This document shows, one piece after another, positions 51,014-60,188 of a DNA stretch of 64,000 nucleotides. A program made the position numbers and the translations under genes. A model generated the notes under the pieces. That model was not told the origin of the DNA and ran no database searches. It saw nothing but the letters and a program-made list of their open reading frames with translations. This DNA comes from Paenibacillus macerans (GTDB lineage Bacteria > Bacillota > Bacilli > Paenibacillales > Paenibacillaceae), in contig NZ_UGSI01000002.1 of the NCBI RefSeq assembly GCF_900454495.1, forward strand, positions 434,001 through 498,000, in the 5' to 3' direction. The number at the start of each line of letters is the position of its first letter. The first letter of the stretch is position 1.

Positions 51014-52060
51014 GTGAAAGCTTTGAGATGGCATGGCGTCAAGGATTTGAGACTGGAAAACATCGAGGAGCCGAAACCGGCTAAGGGTCAAGCGAAAATA
51101 AAGGTGGAATGGTGCGGCATTTGCGGCAGCGATTTGCACGAATATACGGCTGGCCCGATTTTCATCCCGCTTGAAACCCACCCGCTCAGCGGAGACAAAG
51201 CGCCGGTAGTAATGGGGCATGAATTTTCCGGACAGGTGGTGGAAGTCGGCGAAGGAGTGACCCGGGTGGCCGTCGGCGACCGCGTCGTCGTGGAGCCGAT
51301 CTATGCCTGCGGAACCTGCGAGGCTTGCAAGCAAGGTAAATACAATCTTTGCGATAAAATGGGCTTTTACGGCCTGGCCGGCGGAGGCGGCGGTTTCTCC
51401 GAATATACGTCCGTGCCGGAAGGAATGCTGCATAAAATCCCGGATTCGGTTTCCTTCGAGCAAGGCGCTCTGGTCGAACCGTCCGCGGTGGCGCTGCACG
51501 CGGTGCGCTCCAGTAAATTGAAAGTCGGCGACAAGGCCGCCGTGTTCGGCACAGGGCCGATCGGCCTGCTCGTGATCGAGGCGCTTAAGGCTTCGGGGGC
51601 TGCGGAAATCTACGCGGTTGAGCTGTCGGAAGAGCGGAAACAGAAAGCCGCGGAGCTGGGAGCGATCGTCATCGATCCGAAGGAATACGATGCCGTCGAG
51701 GAAATTCACAAGCGCACGCAGGGCGGAGTGGACGTAGCCTATGAGGTGACCGGGGTTCCGCCGGTGCTGACCCAGGCGATCAACTCCACCAAAATCGGCG
51801 GAGAAACGATGATCGTCAGCATTTTCGAGAAGGAAGCTTCGATTCATCCGCAAAACATCGTCATGAAAGAGCGCACCGTGACCGGCATTATCGGCTACCG
51901 CGACGTTTTTCCGGCGGTGATCAGCCTGATGGCTCAAGGTTACTTCCCGGCGGACAAGCTTGTAACCAAGCGCATCAAGCTGGATCAAGCCGTTGAAGAG
52001 GGCTTTGAAGGGCTCCTCAAAGAACGGAATCAGGTCAAAATCTTGGTGAAGGCCGAGTAG
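51014..52060 (+). CDS. bdhA: (R,R)-butanediol dehydrogenase/zinc alcohol dehydrogenase
   Basis: A 348-residue medium-chain zinc dehydrogenase. Catalytic zinc ligands are in WCGICGSDLHEY and MGHEFSG; structural zinc cysteines in YACGTCEACKQGKYNLC; the NAD site is FGTGPIGLLVIEALKASG. The PIFIPLETHPLSGDKAPV segment is typical of B. subtilis BdhA, which interconverts acetoin and 2,3-butanediol. The GTG at 51014 gives the usual MKALRWHG start; a GTG two codons earlier is also possible. A DeoR regulator gene converges with it. Confidence 0.88.
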   Translation: MKALRWHGVKDLRLENIEEPKPAKGQAKIKVEWCGICGSDLHEYTAGPIFIPLETHPLSGDKAPVVMGHEFSGQVVEVGEGVTRVAVGDRVVVEPIYACGTCEACKQGKYNLCDKMGFYGLAGGGGGFSEYTSVPEGMLHKIPDSVSFEQGALVEPSAVALHAVRSSKLKVGDKAAVFGTGPIGLLVIEALKASGAAEIYAVELSEERKQKAAELGAIVIDPKEYDAVEEIHKRTQGGVDVAYEVTGVPPVLTQAINSTKIGGETMIVSIFEKEASIHPQNIVMKERTVTGIIGYRDVFPAVISLMAQGYFPADKLVTKRIKLDQAVEEGFEGLLKERNQVKILVKAE

Positions 52061-52083
52061 GAAGGCGTTCCGCGGGCGGGTGA

Positions 52084-52845
52084 TTATACCCGGTAAACGG
52101 TAATTCCCCGCTCCTGGAACGGCTTGACGTCATATTCGGAGGCTTCGGTTCCGGTAATCAGCGTATGGATGGCGCTGTTCGGCGCGACCGTGTGCAGCGA
52201 CAGCTTGCCGATTTTGGTGTGGTCGGTCACGACGATGATCTCCCCCGCCGCGGCGATCATGCCCTGTTTCGCCGGAACCAGCAACGCCTCGGGATGCATC
52301 AGCCCGTGCTGGGGATGCAGCGCCGGGGTACCGATAAAAGCTTTTTCCACGTGTAAAGACTTCAAAACATGATCCGTAAACATGCCGTTCAGCATGTAGC
52401 TGGACGGATACAGTTCCCCGCCGGTCAAAATCACCTTAATCCCCGGAGCATCGCGCAGCTCTACCGCCACATTCATATCGTTGGTGACCACGGTGATGTC
52501 GGAACGCCCCACGAGATGGGTGGCGATGTGCAGGGTCGTCGTCCCCGAGTCGATAATAATGTTCTCTCCGTCTTCCACGAGGGAGGCGGCGCGGCGGCCG
52601 ATGCGCATCTTTTCCTCCAAATGCTGATTTCTTCGATCGTAAAAAGAAGGCTCGTCATGCGTCCACTGCTCCATAATGACGCCCCCATGCGTTCTTTTCA
52701 GCACGCCCTCCTGTTCGATTTCCGCCAAATCCCGCCGGATCGTCGCCCCGTGCACGCCAAACTCCTGGGCCAGCGCGGCCACGGTGGCTGTTCGGTATTG
52801 CCTCACATATTCCACAATGCGTCTTTTTCTTTCGGCTGCCAACAA
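52084..52845 (-). CDS. DeoR-family transcriptional regulator (GlpR-like)
   Basis: A 253-residue DeoR/GlpR protein. The N-terminal HTH reads RQYRTATVAALAQEFGVHGA, then TIRRDLAEIEQEGVLKRTHG; the effector domain has the sugar-phosphate pocket IIIDSGTTTLHIATHL and GGELYPSSYMLNG, VVTDHTKIG. TTG at 52845 is the start with GGAAGGA upstream. It is divergent from the ugp operon, and a shared AAAAATGCGCA motif lies before both genes. Control of glycerol-phosphate use is likely. Confidence 0.9.
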   Translation of the reverse strand: MLAAERKRRIVEYVRQYRTATVAALAQEFGVHGATIRRDLAEIEQEGVLKRTHGGVIMEQWTHDEPSFYDRRNQHLEEKMRIGRRAASLVEDGENIIIDSGTTTLHIATHLVGRSDITVVTNDMNVAVELRDAPGIKVILTGGELYPSSYMLNGMFTDHVLKSLHVEKAFIGTPALHPQHGLMHPEALLVPAKQGMIAAAGEIIVVTDHTKIGKLSLHTVAPNSAIHTLITGTEASEYDVKPFQERGITVYRV

Positions 52846-52872
52846 GGCGTATCTTCCTTCCTTCCGGACAAG

Positions 52873-52888
52873 TGCGCAAAAATGCGCA
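52873..52888. promoter_or_regulatory. candidate operator before the DeoR gene
   Basis: TGCGCAAAAATGCGCA: two TGCGCA words spaced by AAAA, 28 bases upstream of the regulator start. The core AAAAATGCGCA is repeated at 53142-53152 before the ugp operon. Confidence 0.5.
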
Positions 52889-53142
52889 ATTGCCCGTGCT
52901 GAAATAATCTTGATTTAATATTTGCTCTCATTTTATCAAAGCCATGTTTGGCCGGTGTTAAAGCAAAGTAAACATTTGCGGCGATCTGAAGGGACAGTTC
53001 CTTTCATAGCGTGCCAAACCCCGTACCTCGGCAAGATAGGCGACCGGCGGGCAGGTTTACATTTCCGCGGATTTGTTCTAATACTCCCGAAATGAACGGA
53101 TTTTAAAATCGAATTAAGCTCAAATGAGCAAAATGGATCAAA

Positions 53143-53156
53143 AAAATGCGCATTTT
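53143..53156. promoter_or_regulatory. candidate operator before the ugp operon
   Basis: A perfect 14 bp palindrome AAAATGCGCATTTT, 27 bases upstream of ugpC. It shares its core with the site before the divergent DeoR gene. I saw no clear -35/-10 pair in this gap. Confidence 0.5.
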
Positions 53157-53182
53157 GGATTTTGCGATAAGGAGGGTGGCTC

Positions 53183-54241
53183 TTGGCATCCATTCAATTT
53201 GTGAACGTGGCGAAAACATTCGAGAAAAATGCGGTCATCCGGGACCTCAATCTGACGATCGCGGACGGTTCGTTCACCGTGCTGGTCGGCCCGTCCGGCT
53301 GCGGCAAAACGACGCTGCTGCGGATGATTGCGGGATTGGGCCCGCAAACGTCCGGACAGGTGCTCATCGACGGGCGCGACGTTTCGCGGATTCCGCCGGG
53401 GCAGCGCGGCGTGGCGATGGTGTTCCAAAACTACGCGATTTATCCCACGATGTCGGTGCGCGAAAATATCGAATTCGGTCTAAAAAACAATAAAGTGCCG
53501 AAAGCCGAGCGCGCCCGGCTGGTCGAGAGCATCGGCGCGACGGTGGGGCTGTTGGATTATTTGGACCGCAAGCCGTCCGCGTTGTCAGGCGGGCAGCGCC
53601 AGCGCGTCGCATTGGCCCGCGCGATGGTGAAGAAGCCGTCCGTGTTCCTGATGGACGAGCCGCTTTCCAACCTGGACGCCAAGCTGCGCGTGCAGATGCG
53701 TATCGAACTGATCGAGCTGCACAAGAAGTTGGGCGCGACATTTGTGTACGTAACGCACGATCAGGTGGAAGCGATGTCGATGGCGGACACGATCGTGCTG
53801 ATGAACCAGGGGCAAATCCAGCAGGAAGCGCCGCCGCACGTCATTTACCAGCAGCCTCGCAACTTGTTCACCGCCCAGTTTATCGGCGTGCCGCCCATGA
53901 ATATCGGCGATCTCGGCCGGGACGGGGCCAAATTCGGCTTCCGGCCGGAGCATGCCGTGCTGTGTCCGGCGGACGGAAGCCAACCGCACTTTTCCCTGCG
54001 CGGCACGATCGTCACCCGCGAGATGCTCGGCTCGGAAACAATTTACCAGGTCCGGTCCGGCGGCGGCCTATCGTTTATGGTGAAGAGCGCCGAGGACCGG
54101 TTCGCGGTGGACCAGGAGGTGGCGCTCGGCGTGGACGCCGCGAACATCCACTTCTTCGGCGCGGACGAACGCCGCCTGGAGGAGAGCGATCCGCGCAGAA
54201 GCGCTTATCTTGAAGCGCTCCGGGGAAGAAGCCATGAGTAG
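53183..54241 (+). CDS. ugpC: sn-glycerol-3-phosphate/multiple-sugar ABC ATPase UgpC/MsmX-like
   Basis: A 352-residue importer ATPase: Walker A GPSGCGKTTL, Q-loop MVFQNYAIYP, signature LSGGQRQRVAL, Walker B VFLMDEPLSNLDAKLR, H-loop VTHDQVEAMS, then a C-terminal OB-fold (TOBE) domain with FRPEHAVL. The TTG at 53183 follows AAGGAGG. It is translationally coupled to ugpA by overlap (ATGAGTAG). Because the importers at 5-9.5 and 29-32.5 kb have no ATPase, this one or an MsmX elsewhere may serve them too. Confidence 0.93.
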   Translation: MASIQFVNVAKTFEKNAVIRDLNLTIADGSFTVLVGPSGCGKTTLLRMIAGLGPQTSGQVLIDGRDVSRIPPGQRGVAMVFQNYAIYPTMSVRENIEFGLKNNKVPKAERARLVESIGATVGLLDYLDRKPSALSGGQRQRVALARAMVKKPSVFLMDEPLSNLDAKLRVQMRIELIELHKKLGATFVYVTHDQVEAMSMADTIVLMNQGQIQQEAPPHVIYQQPRNLFTAQFIGVPPMNIGDLGRDGAKFGFRPEHAVLCPADGSQPHFSLRGTIVTREMLGSETIYQVRSGGGLSFMVKSAEDRFAVDQEVALGVDAANIHFFGADERRLEESDPRRSAYLEALRGRSHE

Positions 54242-55112
54242 GTCCGTCATTTGGGGGAAGCTGCGTCCCTACGTGCTGATCGCGCCCGCCATGGCGGGCA
54301 TCGGGCTGTTCGTCATTTATCCGGTCGCCTATCTTGTGTACCTGAGCTTTTTCAAATACAACCTGATGAACAAAGCCAGAAGCAAATTCATCGGCTTGGA
54401 CAACTTTGAGCAAATTTTAACGCGGGGCGATTTCTACAAGGCGCTGGGCAATACGGCGGTGTACACGCTGGGCGTTGTCGTGCTGACGATGGCGCTGTCG
54501 CTCTTGATCGCGGTTTGGCTGAACCGGAAAACGCGCATCAATGCGCTCGTGCAGGCGGGCATTTTCACGCCCCACATCGTCTCGATCGTGTCGATCGCGC
54601 TCGTCTGGCTGTGGCTGATGGACCCGGATCAGGGGCTGCTCAACTTCGTGCTGAGGACGTTTGGCCTGCCCCCTTCCGAATGGCTGCAAAGCTCGGGAAC
54701 CGCGCTCTTTTCCGTCATCATCGTATCGGTCTGGCAAAGCGTCGGCTATTACGCGCTGATCATCGTCGCCGCGCTGCAAAGCGTGCCGCCGAGCATTTAC
54801 GAAGCGGCCGCCCTGGACAACGCCAGCCGGTTCAAGGTGTTCTGGAAGATCACGCTGCCGATGATTTCGCCCCAGCTTTTTTTCATCCTGATCATTATGA
54901 CGATCGGGTCCTTTAAGGTGTTCGATACGGTCAAAATCATGACCGGCGGCGGTCCGAACGATGCGACGAATACGCTGGTCTACTATATCTACGGCTTCCG
55001 GACGACCAATATCGGCTATTCGGCGGCCACCGGCACCGTGCTGATGGCGATCATCGGCGTGCTGACCTTCATTTATTTCCGCCTGCTGGCGAAGAAGGTG
55101 CACTATCAATGA
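54234..55112 (+). CDS. ugpA: glycerol-3-phosphate ABC permease UgpA
   Basis: A 292-residue permease with six spans and EAA loop YEAAALDNASRFKVFWKITL. The ATG at 54234 overlaps the ugpC stop. The block TGGGPNDATNTLVYYIYG is typical of UgpA. It pairs with UgpE and uses UgpB as binding protein. Confidence 0.92.
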   Translation: MSRSVIWGKLRPYVLIAPAMAGIGLFVIYPVAYLVYLSFFKYNLMNKARSKFIGLDNFEQILTRGDFYKALGNTAVYTLGVVVLTMALSLLIAVWLNRKTRINALVQAGIFTPHIVSIVSIALVWLWLMDPDQGLLNFVLRTFGLPPSEWLQSSGTALFSVIIVSVWQSVGYYALIIVAALQSVPPSIYEAAALDNASRFKVFWKITLPMISPQLFFILIIMTIGSFKVFDTVKIMTGGGPNDATNTLVYYIYGFRTTNIGYSAATGTVLMAIIGVLTFIYFRLLAKKVHYQ

Positions 55113-55125
55113 TGGAAGGAGCTTC

Positions 55126-55974
55126 ATGCCCGTGAAAACGTTCGATTGGAGTCCTATGCGTCCTCTGCTTGCGGCGCTAAGCGTGCTGCTCAAGCTGGCG
55201 GTCCTGATCATGTTTGTGTTTCCGTTCCTGTGGATGATCTCGACCTCCCTGCAGACGTTCCGGGAGACGCTGGCTTTTCCGCCGACCTGGATTCCGGCCG
55301 TGCCGCAGTGGCGTAATTTCGCCGAGGCGATGAACGCCGGCCCGTTCCTGATGTACTTCCGCAATTCGGCCGTCATTACGTTATCGATCATCGTGCTGCA
55401 GTTCGCCGTATTGATTCCGGCGGCGTACGCCTTCGCCAAATACCGTTTTGCCGGCAAAAACCTCCTGTTCGGCCTGGTGCTGCTGGCGTTCATGATCCCG
55501 GGCCAGATCACGTTTATTCCGGTGTACCTGATGATGGCCGATTTCGGGCTGATCCATACGCTGTGGCCGCAGATCATTCCGTTTATGTCCAACGCGTTTG
55601 GGATCTTCCTGCTGCGCCAGTATTTCATGCAGATCCCGGAGGAGATCATCGAGGCGGCTAGACTGGATAATGCCGGGGAACTGAAGCTGATCCGGAAGAT
55701 CATGATCCCGCTGGCGGGGCCGGCGCTGGCGACGATCGCGCTGTTCAGCTTCGTCAGCCATTGGAACGAATATTTCTGGCCGCTCGTCATGACGAATTCC
55801 GAGGCGATCCGGCCGCTGACGCTCGGCATCGCCATGCTGCGGGAGACGGAAGGAATCAGCAACTGGCATATCATCATGGCCGGCAACGTCGTGCTGGTCG
55901 TGCCGATCCTGATCGTGTACGTGTTTTGTTCGCGCCATATCGTCAAAGCGTTTGTCTACTCAGGGATTAAGTGA
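55126..55974 (+). CDS. ugpE: glycerol-3-phosphate ABC permease UgpE
   Basis: A 282-residue permease, six spans, EAA loop IIEAARLDNAGELKLIRKI. WNEYFWPLVMTNSEAIRPLT is typical for UgpE. GGAAGGAG precedes the start. The first gene after the pair is the binding protein gene, 76 bases on. Confidence 0.92.
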   Translation: MPVKTFDWSPMRPLLAALSVLLKLAVLIMFVFPFLWMISTSLQTFRETLAFPPTWIPAVPQWRNFAEAMNAGPFLMYFRNSAVITLSIIVLQFAVLIPAAYAFAKYRFAGKNLLFGLVLLAFMIPGQITFIPVYLMMADFGLIHTLWPQIIPFMSNAFGIFLLRQYFMQIPEEIIEAARLDNAGELKLIRKIMIPLAGPALATIALFSFVSHWNEYFWPLVMTNSEAIRPLTLGIAMLRETEGISNWHIIMAGNVVLVVPILIVYVFCSRHIVKAFVYSGIK

Positions 55975-56050
55975 GTTCCGTCTGCGGCCGTCACTCACGT
56001 TCCCTTTTTAAATACAACACCAATTTAAAAAATCGGAGGGTAACCAAGAC

Positions 56051-57385
56051 ATGAAAACGAGATTGGGCGTATTTCTGGCATTAACGCTGCTGGTGGGCCT
56101 GTTGGCCGGCTGTGCGGGAGGGAACTCGGGCACCGGCTCGGCAAATGGAGGTGCGGAAGGCGCAGCGGCGAACGGAAACGGGACGGCTTCGGCGGGCGCC
56201 GCCGGCAAAACGGCGGTGCAATTTTGGCATTCGCTGGGCGGCAAAAACGGCGAATACATGGACGCGATCATCAAACGCTTTAATGAAACCCACGACGACA
56301 TCGAGGTCGTCGGAACGTATCAAGGCGGATACGACGAGACCGTCACCAAGCTGCAGCAGGCAGTGGCTTCGGATACGGCCCCGGACGTGACGATGCTGGA
56401 ACGCGCCTATGTGCAGATGTTTGCCGATTCGGACGTGCTGGAAGACCTGGCGCCTTATATGGAGCAGTCCGGCGTGAGCGCCGACGATTTCACGAAAGGC
56501 TTGATGGGGCATTCCTATTTTAACGACAAGCTGGTATCGCTGCCTCTAAACCGCTCGACGCCGATCCTGCACGTGAACAAAACGCTGCTGGACGAGCTGG
56601 GGCTGGCCGTGCCGACGACCTGGGAGGAGCTGAAGCAAACGGCGGACGCCCTGGTGGTCAAGGAAGGCGGAGAAGTGAAGCGCTACGGGCTGACGATGCC
56701 GTACGACACCTGGTATCCGATCGCGATGATTTCCCAGTCCGGGGGCAAGTTTTTTAACGATGACAAGACGTCGACAGGGTTCGTTGACAATGGCGTCGGC
56801 GAGGAAGTGTTCGGTTATTTGAAAGACCTGCAAAACACCGGGGCGCTGTATTATCCTCCGGCGCAGGATTCCGGCAATATCGTCAACAGCATGTTCGTGG
56901 AAGGCAAAGTCGGCATGATGTTCCAATCGACCGGTTCGATCGGAGGACTGAATGAGTCCGTGGATTTTGACTATGTCACCGCCTTCCTGCCGAAAAACGA
57001 CGTGTATGCAAGCCCGACCGGAGGCGCAAACATTGCGCTGATGTCCGGTTCCAAAAACAAAGACGCCGCCTGGGAATTTATCCGCTGGATGGAAACGGAC
57101 CCGGAGGGCGGGCTGCAGTTCATTTTGCAATCCGGATACCTGCCGTTTACGAAACAGATGGTCGAATCCCAGGAAATGCAGGATCTGTGGGCGAAGGAGC
57201 CGAACCGCAAAGTCGCTTACGACCAGCTGGAATATGCCGTCGACACCAACATGGACGTCGCCTGGCCGGAAGTGATGCACGAGTTCTTCTCCGCGATCGA
57301 GGCGATTATGTACGACAGCAAGGATATCAAGTCTACGCTGGATACGTTTAATAAGGAGACGGAGCGGATTTTGTCCGAATCGTAA
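56051..57385 (+). CDS. ugpB: glycerol-3-phosphate (glycerophosphodiester) binding lipoprotein UgpB
   Basis: A 444-residue lipoprotein with lipobox LLAGC (Cys about 21) and an Asn/Gly/Ala-rich linker. UgpB-type blocks: VQFWHSLGGKNGEYMDAIIK, NETHDDIEVVGTYQGGYDET, ERAYVQMFADSDVLEDLAPY, LNRSTPILHVNKTLLDELGL, and GGANIALMSGSKNKDAAWEF. GGAGG precedes the ATG. Operon context with a glycerophosphodiesterase supports glycerol-3-phosphate or glycerophosphodiesters as ligand. Confidence 0.92.
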   Translation: MKTRLGVFLALTLLVGLLAGCAGGNSGTGSANGGAEGAAANGNGTASAGAAGKTAVQFWHSLGGKNGEYMDAIIKRFNETHDDIEVVGTYQGGYDETVTKLQQAVASDTAPDVTMLERAYVQMFADSDVLEDLAPYMEQSGVSADDFTKGLMGHSYFNDKLVSLPLNRSTPILHVNKTLLDELGLAVPTTWEELKQTADALVVKEGGEVKRYGLTMPYDTWYPIAMISQSGGKFFNDDKTSTGFVDNGVGEEVFGYLKDLQNTGALYYPPAQDSGNIVNSMFVEGKVGMMFQSTGSIGGLNESVDFDYVTAFLPKNDVYASPTGGANIALMSGSKNKDAAWEFIRWMETDPEGGLQFILQSGYLPFTKQMVESQEMQDLWAKEPNRKVAYDQLEYAVDTNMDVAWPEVMHEFFSAIEAIMYDSKDIKSTLDTFNKETERILSES

Positions 57386-57420
57386 AAAGCGGGAAGCGTT
57401 TATAAAAGGAGGGACCGACA

Positions 57421-58206
57421 ATGATCGGACGTTTGGAGTCCGCTGATTCCCCGCTCATGGTGGCGGGGCACCGAGGCTATAAATCAGCTTATCCGGAAAA
57501 TACGCTGCTGGCGTTCCGCAAGGCGCTGGACCTGGGGGTGGATATGCTGGAGTTTGACCTCCGGCTGTCCAAGGACGGCGTGCTTATGGTGATTCACGAT
57601 GCCACGCTGGACCGGACGACGAACGGAACCGGGCCGGTGGGCGGCCACACTCTGGAAGAGCTGAAAAAACTGGACGCGGGCGGCTGGTTCGGCCGGGAAT
57701 TTACCGGGCTGCAAATACCGACGCTGGAGGAGCTTATCGCTCTTCTGGCGTCCTATCCGGACGTGCTGCTCAACGTGGAGATCAAGCCGGCCGAGGACGC
57801 GAAACAAGCCGCCGACCAGGCGGTCGCCCTGCTGGAGCGGGCCGGGTTCCTGGCGCGCTGCCTATTCACTTGCTTTGATGCGGCGGTGCTTGCGCATATT
57901 CACGACACGTACGGGTTGAAAACGCAGGGGTTTCCGGCCGAGCTGATGTCCGGGTTCGTGCCCGGCGAAGCCGGCACTTACTCGAAAATGTGGGCACTGG
58001 GCTTGGAAATGAAGCTGCTGACCCCCGAGCGCGTGCGGGAATTTCACGGCCTGGGCCTGCTCGTCTGGAGCTATTGCCCGGACGAAACCGAGCAGGTGCA
58101 GTACAGCGTGGAATGCGGCGTCACCGGGATGACGTGCAACAATCCGCTGCCGGCGCTGCATTTTCGCCGGGGAATGGCGGCGCGGCTGCCCGGAGATGCG
58201 AAATGA
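57421..58206 (+). CDS. ugpQ: glycerophosphodiester phosphodiesterase (UgpQ-like)
   Basis: A 261-residue TIM-barrel enzyme, no signal peptide. Catalytic motifs: AGHRGYKSAYPENT, LEFDLRLSKDGVLMVIHDAT (two histidines and the acidic metal ligands), and LLNVEIKP. It splits glycerophosphodiesters to glycerol-3-phosphate and an alcohol in the cytoplasm after uptake. AAGGAGGG precedes the ATG. It follows ugpB by 35 bases. Confidence 0.93.
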   Translation: MIGRLESADSPLMVAGHRGYKSAYPENTLLAFRKALDLGVDMLEFDLRLSKDGVLMVIHDATLDRTTNGTGPVGGHTLEELKKLDAGGWFGREFTGLQIPTLEELIALLASYPDVLLNVEIKPAEDAKQAADQAVALLERAGFLARCLFTCFDAAVLAHIHDTYGLKTQGFPAELMSGFVPGEAGTYSKMWALGLEMKLLTPERVREFHGLGLLVWSYCPDETEQVQYSVECGVTGMTCNNPLPALHFRRGMAARLPGDAK

Positions 58207-58325
58207 ACGATGCTTGATCAACCGAAACGCGATAAACGGAAGCAAAATAAACGACGCGGGATCAAACGATGCGGGATAAACTGATGAGGTACGAACTCAC
58301 TGGGAAGAGAAGGGAATTTTTACTC

Positions 58326-59669
58326 ATGACACAGCTTTTGCATAACATCAGGCAGCAGGCTGCTGCGCTGGGGGAAGAGTACCTTAAGGCGATCGATTTG
58401 GACGAAATCCGGGTCGAGCCGGGGGCGCTTGGCCGGATGGCCGCTTATTTGGAACGAAAAAACTGCCGCAGCGTTATCGTTGCGGCCGACCGCGATACGT
58501 ACGAGGCGGCGGGGAAACTACTGCTGGCGTCAATGGAGCGGGCCGAAGGGCTTAGCGGAACGGCCGTCCATACGACGATGATCCGCCCGGACGCGGAAGG
58601 CGACGTCATCGCCGACGAGGCTTCGCTGATCCAGCTGATCTTGGATATCCAGCGGTATGGCGCGGACGCCGTCATCGCCGTGGGGGGCGGGACTCTGCAC
58701 GATATCTGCCGATTTTCCGCCTACACGACGGGCATCCCTTTTATCTCCGTGCCGACCGCCCCGTCGGTGGACGGGTTCAACTCCAAAGGCGCTCCTATCC
58801 TGCTGCGGGGCGAGAAAACAACGATCCCGGCGATCGGGCCGATGGCGATTTTCGCCGATCTGGACATCTTGGTGCAAGCGCCTGCGGAGCTGGCCGCCGC
58901 CGGCTTCGGCGACATGCTGGGCAAATACACGTCCCTGTTCGACTGGAGCTTCGGCGCGCTCGCCGCGGGCGAACCTTATCTGCCGGCGGCGGCGGAGATC
59001 ACGCGGTCGGCGCTGCAAAAATGCGTCGCTGCCGCCGGTTTGATCGCCAGCCGCAGCGAGGAGGGGATTCACGCGCTCATGTCCGCGCTGATCGAGTCCG
59101 GGCTGGCGATGCTGCTGTTCGGGCAGTCGCACCCGGCCTCCGGCGCCGAGCATCATCTCTCCCATTACTGGGAGATGGAATACCTGCGCCTCGGACGCCG
59201 CCAATTGCTGCATGGCGCCAAGGTGGGCGTGGCCAGCATGGAGATCGCCAAGCTGTACCGCCGGATCGCGGCGGAAGGTTTGCCCCTGAACGAATGGGCG
59301 GCACACCGGCAGGCGGAGGGGCAGAGCCGAAACCAGAGCCAGGCTGGTAGCGGGAAGACACCGGTGTCTTCCGGGAACGTTGGATCGGCACGGGGACGGG
59401 CAAACGGCAGATCCACAGCTGACTTCATCCGAGCGGAAAATGTGAAACCGGCGCCGGCGGCCGACTGGGAGCGGATCCGCCGGGAGATCGGGCAAATTCC
59501 CGATCCGCAAGAGCTTGGCGGCTTGCTGGCCCTTGTAGGCGGCCCCGTCTCGGTGAAGCAGCTTGGCGTATCGCCGGAGCTGCTGGAGCGCAGCCTGCGG
59601 GAAGCGCATCTCGTGCGGCCCGGCCGGCACACGCTGCTGCGGGCGTACAATGAGATGCGCGCAAAATGA
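58326..59669 (+). CDS. sn-glycerol-1-phosphate dehydrogenase (AraM/EgsA-like)
   Basis: A 447-residue iron-type dehydrogenase of the AraM/EgsA group, reducing dihydroxyacetone phosphate to sn-glycerol-1-phosphate. Blocks: VIAVGGGTLHDICRFSAY, FISVPTAPSVDGFNSKGAPI, FADLDILVQAPAELAAAGFG, DMLGKYTSLFDW, and HPASGAEHHLSHYWEM with metal-binding histidines. I use the ATG at 58326; in-frame ATGs at 58269 and 58287 are possible. Compared with B. subtilis AraM (394) it has an insert of about 50 low-complexity residues near 320-375. It ends the ugp operon, linking glycerophosphodiester uptake to the archaeal-type G1P stereochemistry. Confidence 0.88.
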   Translation: MTQLLHNIRQQAAALGEEYLKAIDLDEIRVEPGALGRMAAYLERKNCRSVIVAADRDTYEAAGKLLLASMERAEGLSGTAVHTTMIRPDAEGDVIADEASLIQLILDIQRYGADAVIAVGGGTLHDICRFSAYTTGIPFISVPTAPSVDGFNSKGAPILLRGEKTTIPAIGPMAIFADLDILVQAPAELAAAGFGDMLGKYTSLFDWSFGALAAGEPYLPAAAEITRSALQKCVAAAGLIASRSEEGIHALMSALIESGLAMLLFGQSHPASGAEHHLSHYWEMEYLRLGRRQLLHGAKVGVASMEIAKLYRRIAAEGLPLNEWAAHRQAEGQSRNQSQAGSGKTPVSSGNVGSARGRANGRSTADFIRAENVKPAPAADWERIRREIGQIPDPQELGGLLALVGGPVSVKQLGVSPELLERSLREAHLVRPGRHTLLRAYNEMRAK

Positions 59670-59805
59670 TTATTCCAGGCCCTAAGACGCAGCCGCGGCC
59701 CCCGGTCAAAGCGGGAGCCAGGTGGGGGCCAGGCGGAAGTCAGGTGGGGGGGCGTAGACTAGCTTTGGGACTTTTTTGGGTCTGCTTGTGCTGTTTGGCA
59801 GGGTT

Positions 59806-59996
59806 CAAATGCAAAAATGCATTTGGTAGATCGTGATTTACCCATTCCGAGTCGCTTGGCCTGCAAAAGTGCAGTTGCGTTGAGTGCTTATGGAAAAATA
59901 AGGGTGTATAACCGTAAATGAACTGAACTTTCGCAGTTTGATGGTTTTTTTCGGGAGCCTTCGACATCATTCGCCTGCACTTTTGCATTTCGTCAG
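59806..59996. repeat. intergenic repeat cluster (copy B of the TGCACTTTTGCA family)
   Basis: CAAATGCAAAAATGCATTTG (59806-59825), CCTGCAAAAGTGCAGTTG (59860-59877) and ATTCGCCTGCACTTTTGCAT (from 59969), in the same order and spacing class as the cluster at 21445-21635. The first unit is a perfect palindrome. No gene is supported in 59670-60188. Confidence 0.7.
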
Positions 59997-60011
59997 AAGA
60001 GTGGACGGGGC

Positions 60012-60137
60012 GTGAAAGGGACGTGGGCGGTGGACAAAGACGTGAACGTTGGCGTGGACGGGGCGAGGACGAGGACGGGATGTGAACGTGGACGGGACGT
60101 GAACATGGACGGGAGATGTGAACGTAGACGTGAACGC
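60012..60137. repeat. low-complexity GTGAACGTGGACGGGAC repeats
   Basis: About eight imperfect units of GTGAACGTGGACGGGAC type. The open frame across it has a repetitive product and no ribosome binding site, so I do not call a gene. Confidence 0.55.
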
Positions 60138-60188
60138 AAGCAGGGTGCGCGCCGGAAGCCTAGCCGGGGGCCCCGCCGGGGCTTCCTC

